Part shown: positions 26,594 through 36,343 of the stretch, in pieces
Position numbering within the stretch: the first letter of the stretch is position 1
How the letters are laid out: every line of letters starts with the position of its first letter
NCBI GenBank assembly: GCA_964546815.1
Contig: CAZJLR010000014.1
Location: forward strand, 1-64,000
Source: JAIEPM01 sp964546815
GTDB taxonomy: Bacteria; Cyanobacteriota; Vampirovibrionia; Obscuribacterales; Obscuribacteraceae
Direction of reading: 5' to 3'
Length of the DNA stretch: 64,000 nucleotides
Program-made: the position numbers and the translations under genes
The notes under the pieces: model-generated
What the model saw: only the letters and a program-made list of their open reading frames with translations
Database searches by the model: none
Told to the model about the DNA's origin: nothing

Positions 26594-27910
26594 CTACTTC
26601 GGACCAGCCACCAAGCAAAAATTCTCATGTTCGCGACCACGCAACGCAGTTGCTCGAGCAATGCGAGAAATAGCCAATTGAAAAGCGCCGGTGCGCAAAT
26701 CGCAGTTATTACCTTTCGCCAAATTTTTTAGTTCTTTATATGATTGCAAAACGAGAGATTCAAGTTCTGAATTTACTCGCTCTTCGGTCCAGCGGAATTG
26801 CTGAATATTTTGCACCCATTCAAAATAACTTACGATAACTCCACCTGCATTCGCGAAGATATCGGGGACGATCACTATCCCACGCTTTAACATAGCTTCA
26901 TCGGCATCAGGCGTTGTTGGACCATTAGCACCTTCAATAACAAATTTTGCCTGCACGCTATCTGCAAGGTCTCCAGTCAAAACGTTGCCCAGAGCCGCAG
27001 GCACAATCACGTCGCAATCGCAAATCAGCAGTTCTTCCGCTTTCATAGGCGAGGCACCTTCGAAGCCGGTTATCGTTCCATTCTGCTGAACGTGTGCGCG
27101 CAATGCTTCGATATCAATTCCCTTTGGGTTATGCAAAGCTCCACTTACATCGCTTACAGCGACGACTTTGCCACCACGCTCAGCGATGAATTTGCAAGCC
27201 CAAGAACCCACATTTCCAAACCCCTGAACGGCAAAACGCATGTCTGAAATTGCATGCCCGTGATCTTTCAAAACTGCTTCAGCGGCTATTGCCAGCCCTC
27301 GACCTGTGGCAGCTTCACGTCCAGCGCTTCCGCCTAGTTCAATTGGTTTCCCGGTTACTACTGCTGGAGTCCAACCGTGATATTTCGCATATTGGTCAAC
27401 AATCCACGCCATTGTCTGAGCATTGGTGCCCATATCAGGTGCAGGCACGTCCTGGTGGGGCCCGATGACGTCGTGAATTTCGTCCACAAAGGCGCGAGTC
27501 AATTTTTGCAGCTCGGTGTGACTGAGCTTTAATGGGTCGCACGCGATACCACCTTTGGCTCCGCCATAAGGAAGATTTGCCACAGCGGTTTTATAAGTCA
27601 TTAGAGCAGCAAGCGAATTTACTTCGTCTGGATCGACCTCAGGGTGGTAGCGCAAGCCACCTTTCATTGGTCCACGAGAATTATCATGTTGAACCCTATA
27701 ACCCGTAAAAACAGAAAGTGAACCATTGTCCATTTCGACAATACATTCGACTTTCACTTCACGCCTTGGAGTGCATAAAACTCTTTCGAGATAAGTGCCG
27801 ATACCTAGCTGCCTGGCGGCTCTTGCAAAATAATAATGAGTGGCTTCCGTCGGTGAAATTTGCACTATATCAGCCTCCTGATTCGGCGTTCCTGTGTGCT
27901 TTATACCCAT
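26594..27910 (-). CDS. gdhA: Glutamate dehydrogenase
   Basis: It interconverts glutamate and 2-oxoglutarate plus ammonia with NAD(P). Visible hallmarks are GPMKGGLRYHP, the catalytic lysine in LPYGGAKGGI, the DVPAPDMGTN segment and the nucleotide fold VQGFGNVGSWAC. The C-terminal EGANGPTTPDAD and IFANAGGVIVSYFEWVQN follow. The length of 438 aa fits the hexameric bacterial enzyme of about 420-450 aa. The ATG lies 158 bp from the divergent exonuclease gene. Confidence 0.95.
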   Translation of the reverse strand: MGIKHTGTPNQEADIVQISPTEATHYYFARAARQLGIGTYLERVLCTPRREVKVECIVEMDNGSLSVFTGYRVQHDNSRGPMKGGLRYHPEVDPDEVNSLAALMTYKTAVANLPYGGAKGGIACDPLKLSHTELQKLTRAFVDEIHDVIGPHQDVPAPDMGTNAQTMAWIVDQYAKYHGWTPAVVTGKPIELGGSAGREAATGRGLAIAAEAVLKDHGHAISDMRFAVQGFGNVGSWACKFIAERGGKVVAVSDVSGALHNPKGIDIEALRAHVQQNGTITGFEGASPMKAEELLICDCDVIVPAALGNVLTGDLADSVQAKFVIEGANGPTTPDADEAMLKRGIVIVPDIFANAGGVIVSYFEWVQNIQQFRWTEERVNSELESLVLQSYKELKNLAKGNNCDLRTGAFQLAISRIARATALRGREHENFCLVAGPK

Positions 27911-28068
27911 TTAGCAGAGTTGTTCGAAATCAAAACTATTTGCCATGAAAAAGCATTGCTTTAGAATCCACCAAAATATGATCGAAAAAAAATGAAAGCG
28001 ATCCCTCTGGGCTTTTTTCAAAGCGATGTTATTATTAGGCGTCCCCAAATCAAAGCATTGTCGCAACC

Positions 28069-28710
28069 ATGAATCTTCTGCCAAATCCATTGCCGTCACA
28101 TCCTAAACCGCAAGACAGAGACCTCATTATCGACTGGGCTCGCGAGCGCCTGAGCAAAAAAGACTTTGTTATCCTCGACACCGAAACAACGGGGACAAGC
28201 GAAAACGATGAAGTAATCCAAATCGGCATCATCGGGCCAAATGGAGAATTTCTAATAGACAGCCTGGTGAAGCCAGAAACACCGAGAACAATGCCTGCAA
28301 AGGCTCAAGAAGTGCATGGCATCAGCATGGAAATGCTTGAAAATGCACCGACGATGTTTGAGCTTGCCACAGACATTATGAACGCAATAGCCGGGCGCTC
28401 AGTGATTTGCTACAACGATTCATTCGACATGCGCTTGATTGAACAAACAGACGCAAAATACAAAATCACAGAGCGCGGTCGCAACATGCAAATGCAAAGC
28501 CGCTGCGCCATGATTGCTTACTCTCAATTCATTGGCCAAAAGAGCAAATACTCAAACGAATACGCCTGGCAAAAATTGCCGCGCCCCGTTGTACAAAGCC
28601 ACAGAGCTGTGGATGACTGCAAGTTAACGCTCGACTTAATCCATGAAATTTCAGACATTCTAAGAAGCACAGAGCCGGCAGGCTTCAGCTGGCGAATGCA
28701 GCTAGCCTGA
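28069..28710 (+). CDS. DnaQ-like 3'-5' exonuclease (DEDDh)
   Basis: The 213-aa protein carries the ExoI motif D37-x-E39 in ILDTETTG, ExoII around CYNDSFDMRLIEQT, and ExoIII HRAVDDC with the catalytic His and Asp. These bind two metal ions to remove nucleotides from 3' ends. It resembles the DNA polymerase III epsilon fold, but without a polymerase partner it could act in repair or RNA trimming. The leader is short, with no strong ribosome site. A perfect 10-bp inverted repeat lies 24 bases after the stop. Confidence 0.9.
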   Translation: MNLLPNPLPSHPKPQDRDLIIDWARERLSKKDFVILDTETTGTSENDEVIQIGIIGPNGEFLIDSLVKPETPRTMPAKAQEVHGISMEMLENAPTMFELATDIMNAIAGRSVICYNDSFDMRLIEQTDAKYKITERGRNMQMQSRCAMIAYSQFIGQKSKYSNEYAWQKLPRPVVQSHRAVDDCKLTLDLIHEISDILRSTEPAGFSWRMQLA

Positions 28711-28733
28711 TTTAGCCTACAAAAGAAGATTAA

Positions 28734-28764
28734 ATTCTGGAATTAGCAAAATGTATTCCAGAAT
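28734..28764. repeat. Perfect 10-bp inverted repeat downstream of exonuclease gene
   Basis: ATTCTGGAAT and ATTCCAGAAT are separated by 11 bases. No T-run follows on the plus strand, so it is a possible transcript-end hairpin or operator rather than a clear terminator. Confidence 0.55.
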
Positions 28765-28977
28765 AGTGCAGATATACCGCAGTACCACTTGCGAATATAT
28801 CAATGTACATACTCGGCGAAGGCACTTCTACAGAAACGACTATTTGAGCAATTTTCAAAACAAGAACCCTTTGTCGGCAAGGGGAAGCTTGACAGCTTTG
28901 CAGTCAAACTAATCTGTGCCGATTACACTAAAATGTAAGCACTCAAAACAAACATAAAAGCGGGATGCAAGGAGACT

Positions 28978-30225
28978 ATGTTCCAATTTATCCATGCGGC
29001 AGATATCCATTTGGACAGTTCTCTTCGTGGACTTGAACGATATGAGGGGGCGCCGGTCGAAGAAATACGGCTTTCCACCAGACGCGCATTGGAAAATTTG
29101 GTGTCGCTTGCCTTAGACCGCAAAGTTGCGTTCGTAATTTTGGCCGGAGATCTTTTCGACGGAGATTGGAAAGACTACAACACAGGGCTTTTCTTCGCCA
29201 AGCAAATGTCTCGCTTGAGAGAAGCTGAAATACCAGTTTATATCGTTAAGGGCAATCATGATGCCGCAAGCAAAATGACCAGAGCACTGAAGATGCCCGA
29301 CAACGTGCATATTTTCTCTCATTCAAAACCAGAAACTTTTCACTTAGACTCATGCTCTGCGGCGCTGCATGGACAGAGTTTCTCCAACGCAGCTGTGGTG
29401 AAAAATTTAGCAGAAGACTATCCAAAAGCTGAAAATAATCGCTTCAATATAGGAGTCTTGCACACTTGCGCGACCGGCAGGGATGGACATGGCCGCTATG
29501 CCCCTTGCACGATGGATGATTTACTTGCTAAAGGCTACGACTATTGGGCGCTTGGTCATGTACACAAAAGAGAAATACTCAAGAGTGAACCGTTGATTGT
29601 TTTTCCAGGAAACATTCAAGGCAGACATATAAGAGAAACCGGCGCCAAAGGCTGCACGATTGTCACTGTCGACGATAAAAATCAGGCCACACACAATTTT
29701 GAACCGATAAGCGTCTTGCAGTGGGAACATTGCATTATCAATCTCGATTCTGCTATCACACAAGATGACGTTATAAACAAAGTGAATGAAAGTCTTTCAG
29801 CTCTAGCCCGCGAATTTTCGTCTTATCCGCTGGCAGTAAGAGTTGAATTGACTGGTGCAAGCAGCGCAGACCCACTGCTGCGTTCAAATTCAGAACATGT
29901 GATAAACCAGATAAGAGCAATCGCAACTGACTGCGCCAGCGACCAGATTTGGCTTGAGAAGGTCAAAATCAATACATCTGCCACCATGGCACAGCATGAT
30001 TTAAACATGCACGATGGGCCTCTGGGCGAGCTGCTTTCGCTCATTGACGAATACAAAACAGATCTCGAACTGCAAAAATCACTGCGAGACCAACTTAGTG
30101 AAATAGACAAGAAATTGTCACTAGAAGTAAAAGACCTCATTGGTTGGAACGAAGATTTGTTTTTACGAGAAACACTCGAAGATGTCCAGAACATACTTTT
30201 CGCAAGACTTGCTCACAAGGAATAA
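28978..30225 (+). CDS. yhaO: SbcD/YhaO-type metallophosphoesterase nuclease subunit
   Basis: The Mre11-like phosphoesterase domain shows all expected metal motifs: HAADIHLD (D9, H11), LAGDLFDG, VKGNHDAAS and ALGHVHKRE. The protein is predicted to cut DNA ends or hairpins together with an ATPase. The length of 415 aa and the neighbour fit B. subtilis YhaO better than E. coli SbcD. AAGGAG lies 6 bases before the ATG. It is followed after 3 bases by the yhaN-like gene, so the two are co-translated as a complex. Confidence 0.88.
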   Translation: MFQFIHAADIHLDSSLRGLERYEGAPVEEIRLSTRRALENLVSLALDRKVAFVILAGDLFDGDWKDYNTGLFFAKQMSRLREAEIPVYIVKGNHDAASKMTRALKMPDNVHIFSHSKPETFHLDSCSAALHGQSFSNAAVVKNLAEDYPKAENNRFNIGVLHTCATGRDGHGRYAPCTMDDLLAKGYDYWALGHVHKREILKSEPLIVFPGNIQGRHIRETGAKGCTIVTVDDKNQATHNFEPISVLQWEHCIINLDSAITQDDVINKVNESLSALAREFSSYPLAVRVELTGASSADPLLRSNSEHVINQIRAIATDCASDQIWLEKVKINTSATMAQHDLNMHDGPLGELLSLIDEYKTDLELQKSLRDQLSEIDKKLSLEVKDLIGWNEDLFLRETLEDVQNILFARLAHKE

Positions 30226-30228
30226 GCC

Positions 30229-33200
30229 ATGAGAATCAATCAGCTAGATTTAATTGCTTTTGGCCCATTCACAGCAAAAACGATAGACCTGTCGCAGGGC
30301 AAGCAAGGCTTGCACATCATTTTTGGTGCCAATGAAGCAGGTAAGAGTTCATCATTGAGAGCGCTTCGTCAGCTGCTTTACGGAATACCGAGTGTATCAT
30401 CAGACAACTTCATTCATGAATATAACAATATGCGCATCGGAGGACAGTTGCTTCATTCCGACGGCACATTGCTTTCAGTTATACGCCGGAAGGGACGCAC
30501 AGCAACATTGAGAAGTGCATTAGACGACAAGCCTCTCGAAGACAGTGCACTCTCCAAATATTTAGAAGGGCTAAACCAAAATGATTTCGAGTCGATGTTT
30601 GGCATTGACCACGACGAACTAATCAAAGGTGGAAAAGCACTTTGCGAAGCAAAGGGAGATTTGGGTCAAATCCTTTTTTCGGCCGGCGCAGGTATCGCAA
30701 ATGTGAGAACAATTTCGGAAAAATTAGGCGAAGAAGCCAAAGAAATATTCACACCCACCGGCACAAAAGCGCTAATTAATTCAAGCATGGCAGAACTCAA
30801 ACTCTGCGCAGCCGCGCTTAAAGAAAGCGAAGTGCCAAGTTCGGAATGGGAGACACATGAAAAAGAATGGCGCGATGCCAGCGACAAGAAAGCAGCCCTT
30901 GAAACAACGCTGACTAATAAAGAACAAACCATCAGCAAACTGCAACGTATTCGAGAAGCGCTCCCTCTCGTGGCGCAGCGAGCACAATTAATTGAAAAAT
31001 TAGAGCAACTCAAAGATGCGGCAGTATTGCCTGAAAATTTTGGCGAAATTAACAGGCAAGTTCAACTGGAACTTCGCAGAACCAGCAGCGCGGAAGAGGA
31101 AGCCTCAAAGAAACTAGACGAGCTGAACAAGCAAATTGAAGACATCCACATTCCACCCGGCATCATTGAGCAATCTGTCATCATCGAAGATCTTCAAAGA
31201 CAGCTGGGAAGCAACAATAAAGCAATGCAAGACCGCTCGCAATTGTTGCTCAAAAGAAATGAAAAAGAAGATGCAGCAAGAACGGCTCTGAAAGAACTGG
31301 GGCAGCCGCCGGAAATTGAAAACTGCGATCATTTAAGGCTTTCAGTAACTGGGCGAAGCGCTCTGCAAGAAGTTGCAACAAAGAAGATTGCAGCAGAAGA
31401 GCGAAGTACAAATACACAAAGAAATTTAGAACAAGCCAAGCAAAAGCTCGAATCTTTAGAAGCAGAACTTGCAAACCTGAAAGAGTCGCTCAATACGGAC
31501 AGACTGGCGCAAGCAGTCAAACGCATTGAACAACATGGCGCACTGGAAACACAGCTAAGGAATTTGCGGGCACAGTACGCAACATACTCGGAGCAACTTG
31601 CAGTTGAAACGCAAAAGCTCCAAATCAACGACAACGCAATCATCGCCGAAGCTTGCGCAAAAAAAGATTGGTTAAAACTTCAATTGATGCAAATTCCTTC
31701 AATCGAATCTATCGAAAATTTTGCAAATGAATTTGACCGCAAAGATCAAGAACTTCAGCTTGCTCGAAAAACGCAAAAGCAATATGAAAGCGAATTGCAC
31801 GAAATAGAGCAGAAGATTCTCAAAGCTCAAAAGGAAATGGACACCCCCACCGAAGAGGCACTCAGCGATGCAAGAGCCAGGAGAGAAAACGGCTGGCGCC
31901 TCGTAAAGCAAGCCTGGAAACAAGGGCTTGAAGACAAAACATCAATCGCAGACTTTTCAAAATCGCTTGGCAAAGAAAGCAGCGACCTCGCTGAAATTTA
32001 CGAAATAAGTGTAGGCGAATCAGACCAGGTAGCAGACAGACTGCGTCGAGAAGCTGACAGAGTTGCAATCAAGATTTCCTTGATTGCAAGCCTTGAAAAA
32101 ATCAATGAGCTTCTGGCAGATGTCCGCAAAGAAATTTCAGTCATCAATGAAGAGACTGAAAAGCTGCAAGACAAGTGGACTCAATTATGGAAAGCAAGCG
32201 AAATTACGGCTCGCAGCCCAAGAGAAATGCGTGCCTGGATTTTAAGATTTGAAGGCACTCTGAAGAAAGTTCAAGCACTGGCAGATGCACAGATCCAAAT
32301 AAATACTCTTGATGCCAGCGTACAAGAATTCAAAACAGAGTTGGGTACAATTCTGCAGGAATTAGGGGAAGCGGCTAGCTATAGCAATGAGTCATTAGCC
32401 GGACTGGTAGATCGTTGCCACAGCAGCATAGAGCTAAATCAAAACCTGAGAACACAGCGAGAAGGATTGAAGCGCGACATCGAAAAGCAACGATTAGATC
32501 TTGCGAAATGGCAAACAGAAGTCACCGCCACCAATAAAGAATTATTAGATTGCCAAACAAATTGGACCAATGCGCTAAAACCTCTCGGGCTGGGAGCCGA
32601 CACGACACCGACACAGGCACAAGCAGTCATCAGTACGCTCGACAGAATGTTCAGCAACCTGACGGAAGCGAAAGACCTTCGCAACCGCATTGAAAGAATT
32701 GACCGTGACGACAAAATATTTGCAGAGAATGTCAAAAAACTTGTGGACAATTTAGCCCACGATCTTGCATCATTTCCGCCCACTCAAGCCACGGGAGAAC
32801 TCAATGCGAGGCTGGTTAAAGCGCGCACTGATAAAGAGCGTCTCGTATTGCTCAGCAACAACAAGAAGCAAAAGCTTGAAGAGTTGCATATGGCTCAATC
32901 AAAGAAAAGCGAATGCAAAAACACGCTAGACCAGATGTGCCAGGAAGCGCTTTGCGATAATTACGAGAGCCTTGCTCTTGCAGCAGAAAAATCAATCATT
33001 ACAAGACAAACGCAAAATGAACTGAACATGATTGAGCAGCAACTGCTCAGACTGTCCGGTGGCATGAAACTAGGCGAGTTTGGACAAGAAGTGCTGTCAT
33101 TCGACCCAGATTCTATTGAACCTAGAATTCAAAGCCTGCTTGAAGAGATTGCCGCTCTGAAAGAAGAAAGAACCAATTTAGATCAAAAAATCGGCGCAGA

Positions 33201-33813
33201 AAAAACTCAACTTGCTCGCATCAACGGTGGCTCAAACGCAGCAGAACAAGCAGAGCGTGTGCAATCTCTAAATGCTCAGATAGCATCAAATGCAGAACAC
33301 TATGTACGACTCAGTCTTGCCAAATTCATTTTGAATCAGGGCATCGAACGTTTTCGCGAGAAGAATCAAAATCCAATACTTCGCAGGGCCAGTGAAATAT
33401 TCAGCGAATTAACGCTTGGGTCATTATCTGGTCTCAAAGAAGACTATAACGACAAAGGCGAACAAATTCTCGTCGCATCTCGGCCCGACGGTACTTTGCT
33501 AAATGCAGCCGCACTCAGCGAAGGCACAAGAGACCAGCTCTATTTGTCCCTTCGACTGGCAAGTCTGGAAAATTATTTGAATCACCACGAAGCTATACCT
33601 TTTATAGCGGACGATCTTCTCGTCAATTTCGACAACGAAAGGGCTGTGGCGACAATAAAAATTCTGCAAGCGCTTTCAAACCGAACGCAGGTGATTTTCT
33701 TCACTCACCATGCCCACATTTTGGATCTAATCAAAACGAAGTTGGATGCAAGCGGCGTTTATATACACAGGCTGGCAGATTCACCAGTTCAGCTGAGCAT
33801 CGCATCGGCTTGA
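30229..33813 (+). CDS. yhaN: YhaN-type SMC-like ATPase (SbcC-related), partner of YhaO
   Basis: The N-terminus (INQLDLIAFGPFTAKTIDLS) and Walker A (GANEAGKSS, residues 33-41) fit the YhaN AAA domain. A long coiled coil of about 200-1000 follows. The C-terminal ABC half has LSEGTRDQLYLSLRLA (signature) and IPFIADDLLVNFD (Walker B), then FFTHH. It is predicted to hydrolyse ATP and gate the YhaO nuclease on DNA ends. At 1194 aa it is longer than B. subtilis YhaN (about 960), mostly in the coiled coil. No zinc-hook CxxC is obvious, as in YhaN and unlike SbcC. Confidence 0.88.
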   Translation: MRINQLDLIAFGPFTAKTIDLSQGKQGLHIIFGANEAGKSSSLRALRQLLYGIPSVSSDNFIHEYNNMRIGGQLLHSDGTLLSVIRRKGRTATLRSALDDKPLEDSALSKYLEGLNQNDFESMFGIDHDELIKGGKALCEAKGDLGQILFSAGAGIANVRTISEKLGEEAKEIFTPTGTKALINSSMAELKLCAAALKESEVPSSEWETHEKEWRDASDKKAALETTLTNKEQTISKLQRIREALPLVAQRAQLIEKLEQLKDAAVLPENFGEINRQVQLELRRTSSAEEEASKKLDELNKQIEDIHIPPGIIEQSVIIEDLQRQLGSNNKAMQDRSQLLLKRNEKEDAARTALKELGQPPEIENCDHLRLSVTGRSALQEVATKKIAAEERSTNTQRNLEQAKQKLESLEAELANLKESLNTDRLAQAVKRIEQHGALETQLRNLRAQYATYSEQLAVETQKLQINDNAIIAEACAKKDWLKLQLMQIPSIESIENFANEFDRKDQELQLARKTQKQYESELHEIEQKILKAQKEMDTPTEEALSDARARRENGWRLVKQAWKQGLEDKTSIADFSKSLGKESSDLAEIYEISVGESDQVADRLRREADRVAIKISLIASLEKINELLADVRKEISVINEETEKLQDKWTQLWKASEITARSPREMRAWILRFEGTLKKVQALADAQIQINTLDASVQEFKTELGTILQELGEAASYSNESLAGLVDRCHSSIELNQNLRTQREGLKRDIEKQRLDLAKWQTEVTATNKELLDCQTNWTNALKPLGLGADTTPTQAQAVISTLDRMFSNLTEAKDLRNRIERIDRDDKIFAENVKKLVDNLAHDLASFPPTQATGELNARLVKARTDKERLVLLSNNKKQKLEELHMAQSKKSECKNTLDQMCQEALCDNYESLALAAEKSIITRQTQNELNMIEQQLLRLSGGMKLGEFGQEVLSFDPDSIEPRIQSLLEEIAALKEERTNLDQKIGAEKTQLARINGGSNAAEQAERVQSLNAQIASNAEHYVRLSLAKFILNQGIERFREKNQNPILRRASEIFSELTLGSLSGLKEDYNDKGEQILVASRPDGTLLNAAALSEGTRDQLYLSLRLASLENYLNHHEAIPFIADDLLVNFDNERAVATIKILQALSNRTQVIFFTHHAHILDLIKTKLDASGVYIHRLADSPVQLSIASA

Positions 33814-34186
33814 GATTATATATAAGGTACGGATGCCGACTTTTCGTAACAGGCATTTGAATTGACCCTCAAGCCCAAAAGCCAGGCCAGTTCCAAAAAT
33901 TAAATAAGACGGCCAGGCTCGCTAAGTTCGCAAAGCAGATTCGCAAAAGAGCCAAATACTGGCTGGTAGCTGACTTGAATTTGGCACAGCAGTAAAAGAC
34001 GAAAAGACCCACATCGATTGGCTGACAAGCCTTTCCGGACCAGAAGCCATTTGAGGCAAAAAAGCCGGAAAGCCTGTGACGGTGCTTAACATAAGCCGCC
34101 TACATGGGAAAACTACCATGGACGCCCTAAACTTGATTTCATATACTCTATTCACCCCTCATTGATTGGCTTAAGAGGCTCTGGTT
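33814..34186 (+). promoter_or_regulatory. Long, structured-looking leader upstream of lysozyme-like gene
   Basis: The 373 bp contain no supported gene. They contain several complementary segments: GCCAAAT at 33951-33957 with ATTTGGC at 33979-33985; CTTTCCGG near 34033 with CCGGAAAG near 34066; and CATGG/CCATG near 34102-34120. AAGAGG at 34173-34178 precedes the GTG start. The arrangement is compatible with a cis-regulatory RNA, and cell-wall hydrolase genes are classic targets of c-di-AMP (ydaO) riboswitches, but I could not match it to a known riboswitch consensus. It could also simply be a promoter region. Confidence 0.35.
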
Positions 34187-35380
34187 GTGCTGGAACATCA
34201 CGAATCATTCTCACCGGAACCGGTGAGTACTACTAGCTCTGCTTCAGACGCGTTTCGCGCTGATTATTTTTCGTCGACTATGCGAAAAGCTCTCGGCTCA
34301 TCAGATGTGCCGGCAGCTGCTCCATCCGACGCTTCGGCGCCGCCTGCAGGAATCGACGCAGCCGGCTGGGCTCAAGTAAATCAATGGACACAGAAGGGAA
34401 CGGCGGTTAACTTCACCACAGCCGACAGCGGCCAAACACCAGATTACATTCTGGGCGCAGACGGCAAATTAACCAAAAACCCGGCAAAGACTTCAGCTTC
34501 AGCTGACGGTTCAATTACAGTGCAAGTAGAAAGTGCACAGGGTCAGGCAGCTGCGAAAAAGGCAGCTCAACAACTTCAAGTTGCAACCATTCAGCAAAAG
34601 ATTGCTTATTGGCAAAAAGGTCATCCAAATTCTAAGGATGTGCCAGACTTTTTGAAAGGCGAATTGGCAACTGCTCAAAACATGAGCACAGACACGCCAG
34701 CGCAACAAGTGCAGCCGAAAGAACAACCGCGACAAGCGGCTTCTGATGCTCCACCGCCAAGCAATCCAGCACCGAGCTTCAATGGGCCGGGCTCACAAAG
34801 TATCGGTGATAGAAATATCGGCAACGGCGGAAATCGCCAGGGCAGCTTTGAACCAAGCGCTCCAATCGATCGCTCAGCAGTACCACCACCGGTGGCAGGC
34901 GACCTGAACATCAAAGGACCACCGTCATGCACACCTGAGCAGATTCAAACTTTCTTGGAAAAGATGCACTCACCTGCAGCCCAAGAACAAGGATTCTCAA
35001 AAGCACTTTTTGATGCTTGCACACAACGTGGTATAGATCCAGCCGTTGCAGTCGGCTTCTTCTTACAAGAATCAACATGTGGAAACTATGGTCGTGGACA
35101 CGAAAACCACAGCCTCGGCAACATTAAAGGTGTTGCTCCCGAATCAGGCGGCTCAGACGGAACATTCCGTCACTACAATACCTGGGCAGAAGGCGCACGT
35201 GACTGGGCTAGACTTATTGACGATGCCTACGTCCAAAAACGCGGACTACAAACACTTTCTCAAGTAATCAGTGTTTATGCCCCTGGAAGTGACAACAACA
35301 ATGAACGCGGATATGTCGCAACAGTCAAAGGCGTAGTTGAAGCCTTCAAAAAACAAAATAATGGTACCGCTGTCGCTTAA
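34187..35380 (+). CDS. Lysozyme-like / glucosaminidase-domain protein with disordered N-terminus
   Basis: Residues 245-390 form a lysozyme-fold domain: FSKALFDACTQRGIDPAVAVGFF, then the probable catalytic Glu295 in LQESTCG, then HSLGNIKGV and GTFRHYNTWAEGARDWARL. Such domains cut the glycan strand of peptidoglycan (glucosaminidase class). Residues 1-240 are rich in Ala, Ser, Pro and Gln and look disordered. There is no signal peptide, which is unusual for a wall hydrolase; it may leave the cell by another route, or the true start may differ. The start is GTG with AAGAGG 8 bases before it. It stands alone behind a long leader. Confidence 0.8.
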   Translation: MLEHHESFSPEPVSTTSSASDAFRADYFSSTMRKALGSSDVPAAAPSDASAPPAGIDAAGWAQVNQWTQKGTAVNFTTADSGQTPDYILGADGKLTKNPAKTSASADGSITVQVESAQGQAAAKKAAQQLQVATIQQKIAYWQKGHPNSKDVPDFLKGELATAQNMSTDTPAQQVQPKEQPRQAASDAPPPSNPAPSFNGPGSQSIGDRNIGNGGNRQGSFEPSAPIDRSAVPPPVAGDLNIKGPPSCTPEQIQTFLEKMHSPAAQEQGFSKALFDACTQRGIDPAVAVGFFLQESTCGNYGRGHENHSLGNIKGVAPESGGSDGTFRHYNTWAEGARDWARLIDDAYVQKRGLQTLSQVISVYAPGSDNNNERGYVATVKGVVEAFKKQNNGTAVA

Positions 35381-35447
35381 TATTTAGGTAGCTTGCAAAA
35401 ACTACTTTATACTGTAGCCGGGCGGACAAGGCTACGGTTAAGCGAAA

Positions 35448-36287
35448 ATGCAATTCAATAAGAAAGCACTTCTTCCAATTGAGTACCCAGACTTAATTAG
35501 GCTGGGTAAGCACAACGATGGAGGATACGTCGTACCCAAATCAGCAGTAGAAGGTACAGACCTTCTTTTGACGTTTGGCGTAGCAAATGACTGGTCATTT
35601 GAGCAAGACTTTAGAAAACTAAATCCAAACGCGAGAATTGACGCTTATGATCACACAATCGGTGAGTCAATTTATAGCGATATCAAATACTCAAGTCTGG
35701 TTGGTTCAGTTGTAAGCCTCGGCATGTTCAAACCAAAGCAGGCTTTAGAACAACTCAATAAAAGTTCTGATTATGTCGATCACAAAAGGCGCTATAGAGA
35801 ATTTTTCAATGCTGAAAATAAAGCCTTTCACTATGAACTGAGAATAGCTCGCAGAGGCGACGAGTACAGTATTTCTCCGTACGAACTATTCGATCTTTTG
35901 CTCAAAGAAAATCCAGACGTTTCGATTTTTTTGAAACTGGATATTGAAGGTGCAGAGTACGAAGTGATGGAGCAAATTTTGACTTTTAGCAAGTCGATTA
36001 AGGCCATTGCAATTGAATGCCACGAATGTGACAGAAAACTTGATTTCGATAAAATGATCAACGCAATGCAAAAAGAATTTTCAATCGTGCACATACATGC
36101 CAACAATTACGGTCCTGTCAATGAATATCACGCCTTTCCTGCCTATCTTGAGATAAGCTGGGTAAACAATAATTCCCTCGTTGATGGAGCCAGCAAAGAC
36201 CTCTATTCAACGAAGAAATATCCGATATCAGGCTTAGATCAGCCATGCGATCCAACAAGACCAGATTTGCCATTGAATTTTGACTAA
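35448..36287 (+). CDS. FkbM-like SAM-dependent methyltransferase
   Basis: The strongest motif is FLKLDIEGAEYEVM near residue 165, the hallmark of FkbM-type methyltransferases, followed by KAIAIECHECDRKL. An N-terminal segment LLTFGVANDWSFEQDF could be the SAM-binding loop. Family members methylate sugars or polyketide hydroxyls, often on surface glycans; the substrate here is unknown. The 279-aa protein is probably cytoplasmic. A small GTAGCC/GGCTAC inverted repeat lies just before the start. No glycan cluster surrounds it. Confidence 0.75.
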   Translation: MQFNKKALLPIEYPDLIRLGKHNDGGYVVPKSAVEGTDLLLTFGVANDWSFEQDFRKLNPNARIDAYDHTIGESIYSDIKYSSLVGSVVSLGMFKPKQALEQLNKSSDYVDHKRRYREFFNAENKAFHYELRIARRGDEYSISPYELFDLLLKENPDVSIFLKLDIEGAEYEVMEQILTFSKSIKAIAIECHECDRKLDFDKMINAMQKEFSIVHIHANNYGPVNEYHAFPAYLEISWVNNNSLVDGASKDLYSTKKYPISGLDQPCDPTRPDLPLNFD

Positions 36288-36343
36288 ACCTGGCTGTTCT
36301 GGTTAGACTGAAGTTATCACACAAACAACACGAGGAGTCTCTT

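Noticed and set aside
28978..33813. Defence-island nuclease system
   Set aside because: The pair is a common repair complex, and neighbours are housekeeping genes with no restriction or toxin genes nearby.
33922..34155. Minus-strand 77-aa frame in the lysozyme leader
   Set aside because: No ribosome site and no recognisable pattern; it more likely overlaps a structured leader.
33814..34186. Known ydaO (c-di-AMP) or GEMM (c-di-GMP) riboswitch
   Set aside because: Neither the conserved ydaO core nor the GEMM core could be aligned by eye, so I only report a possible structured leader.
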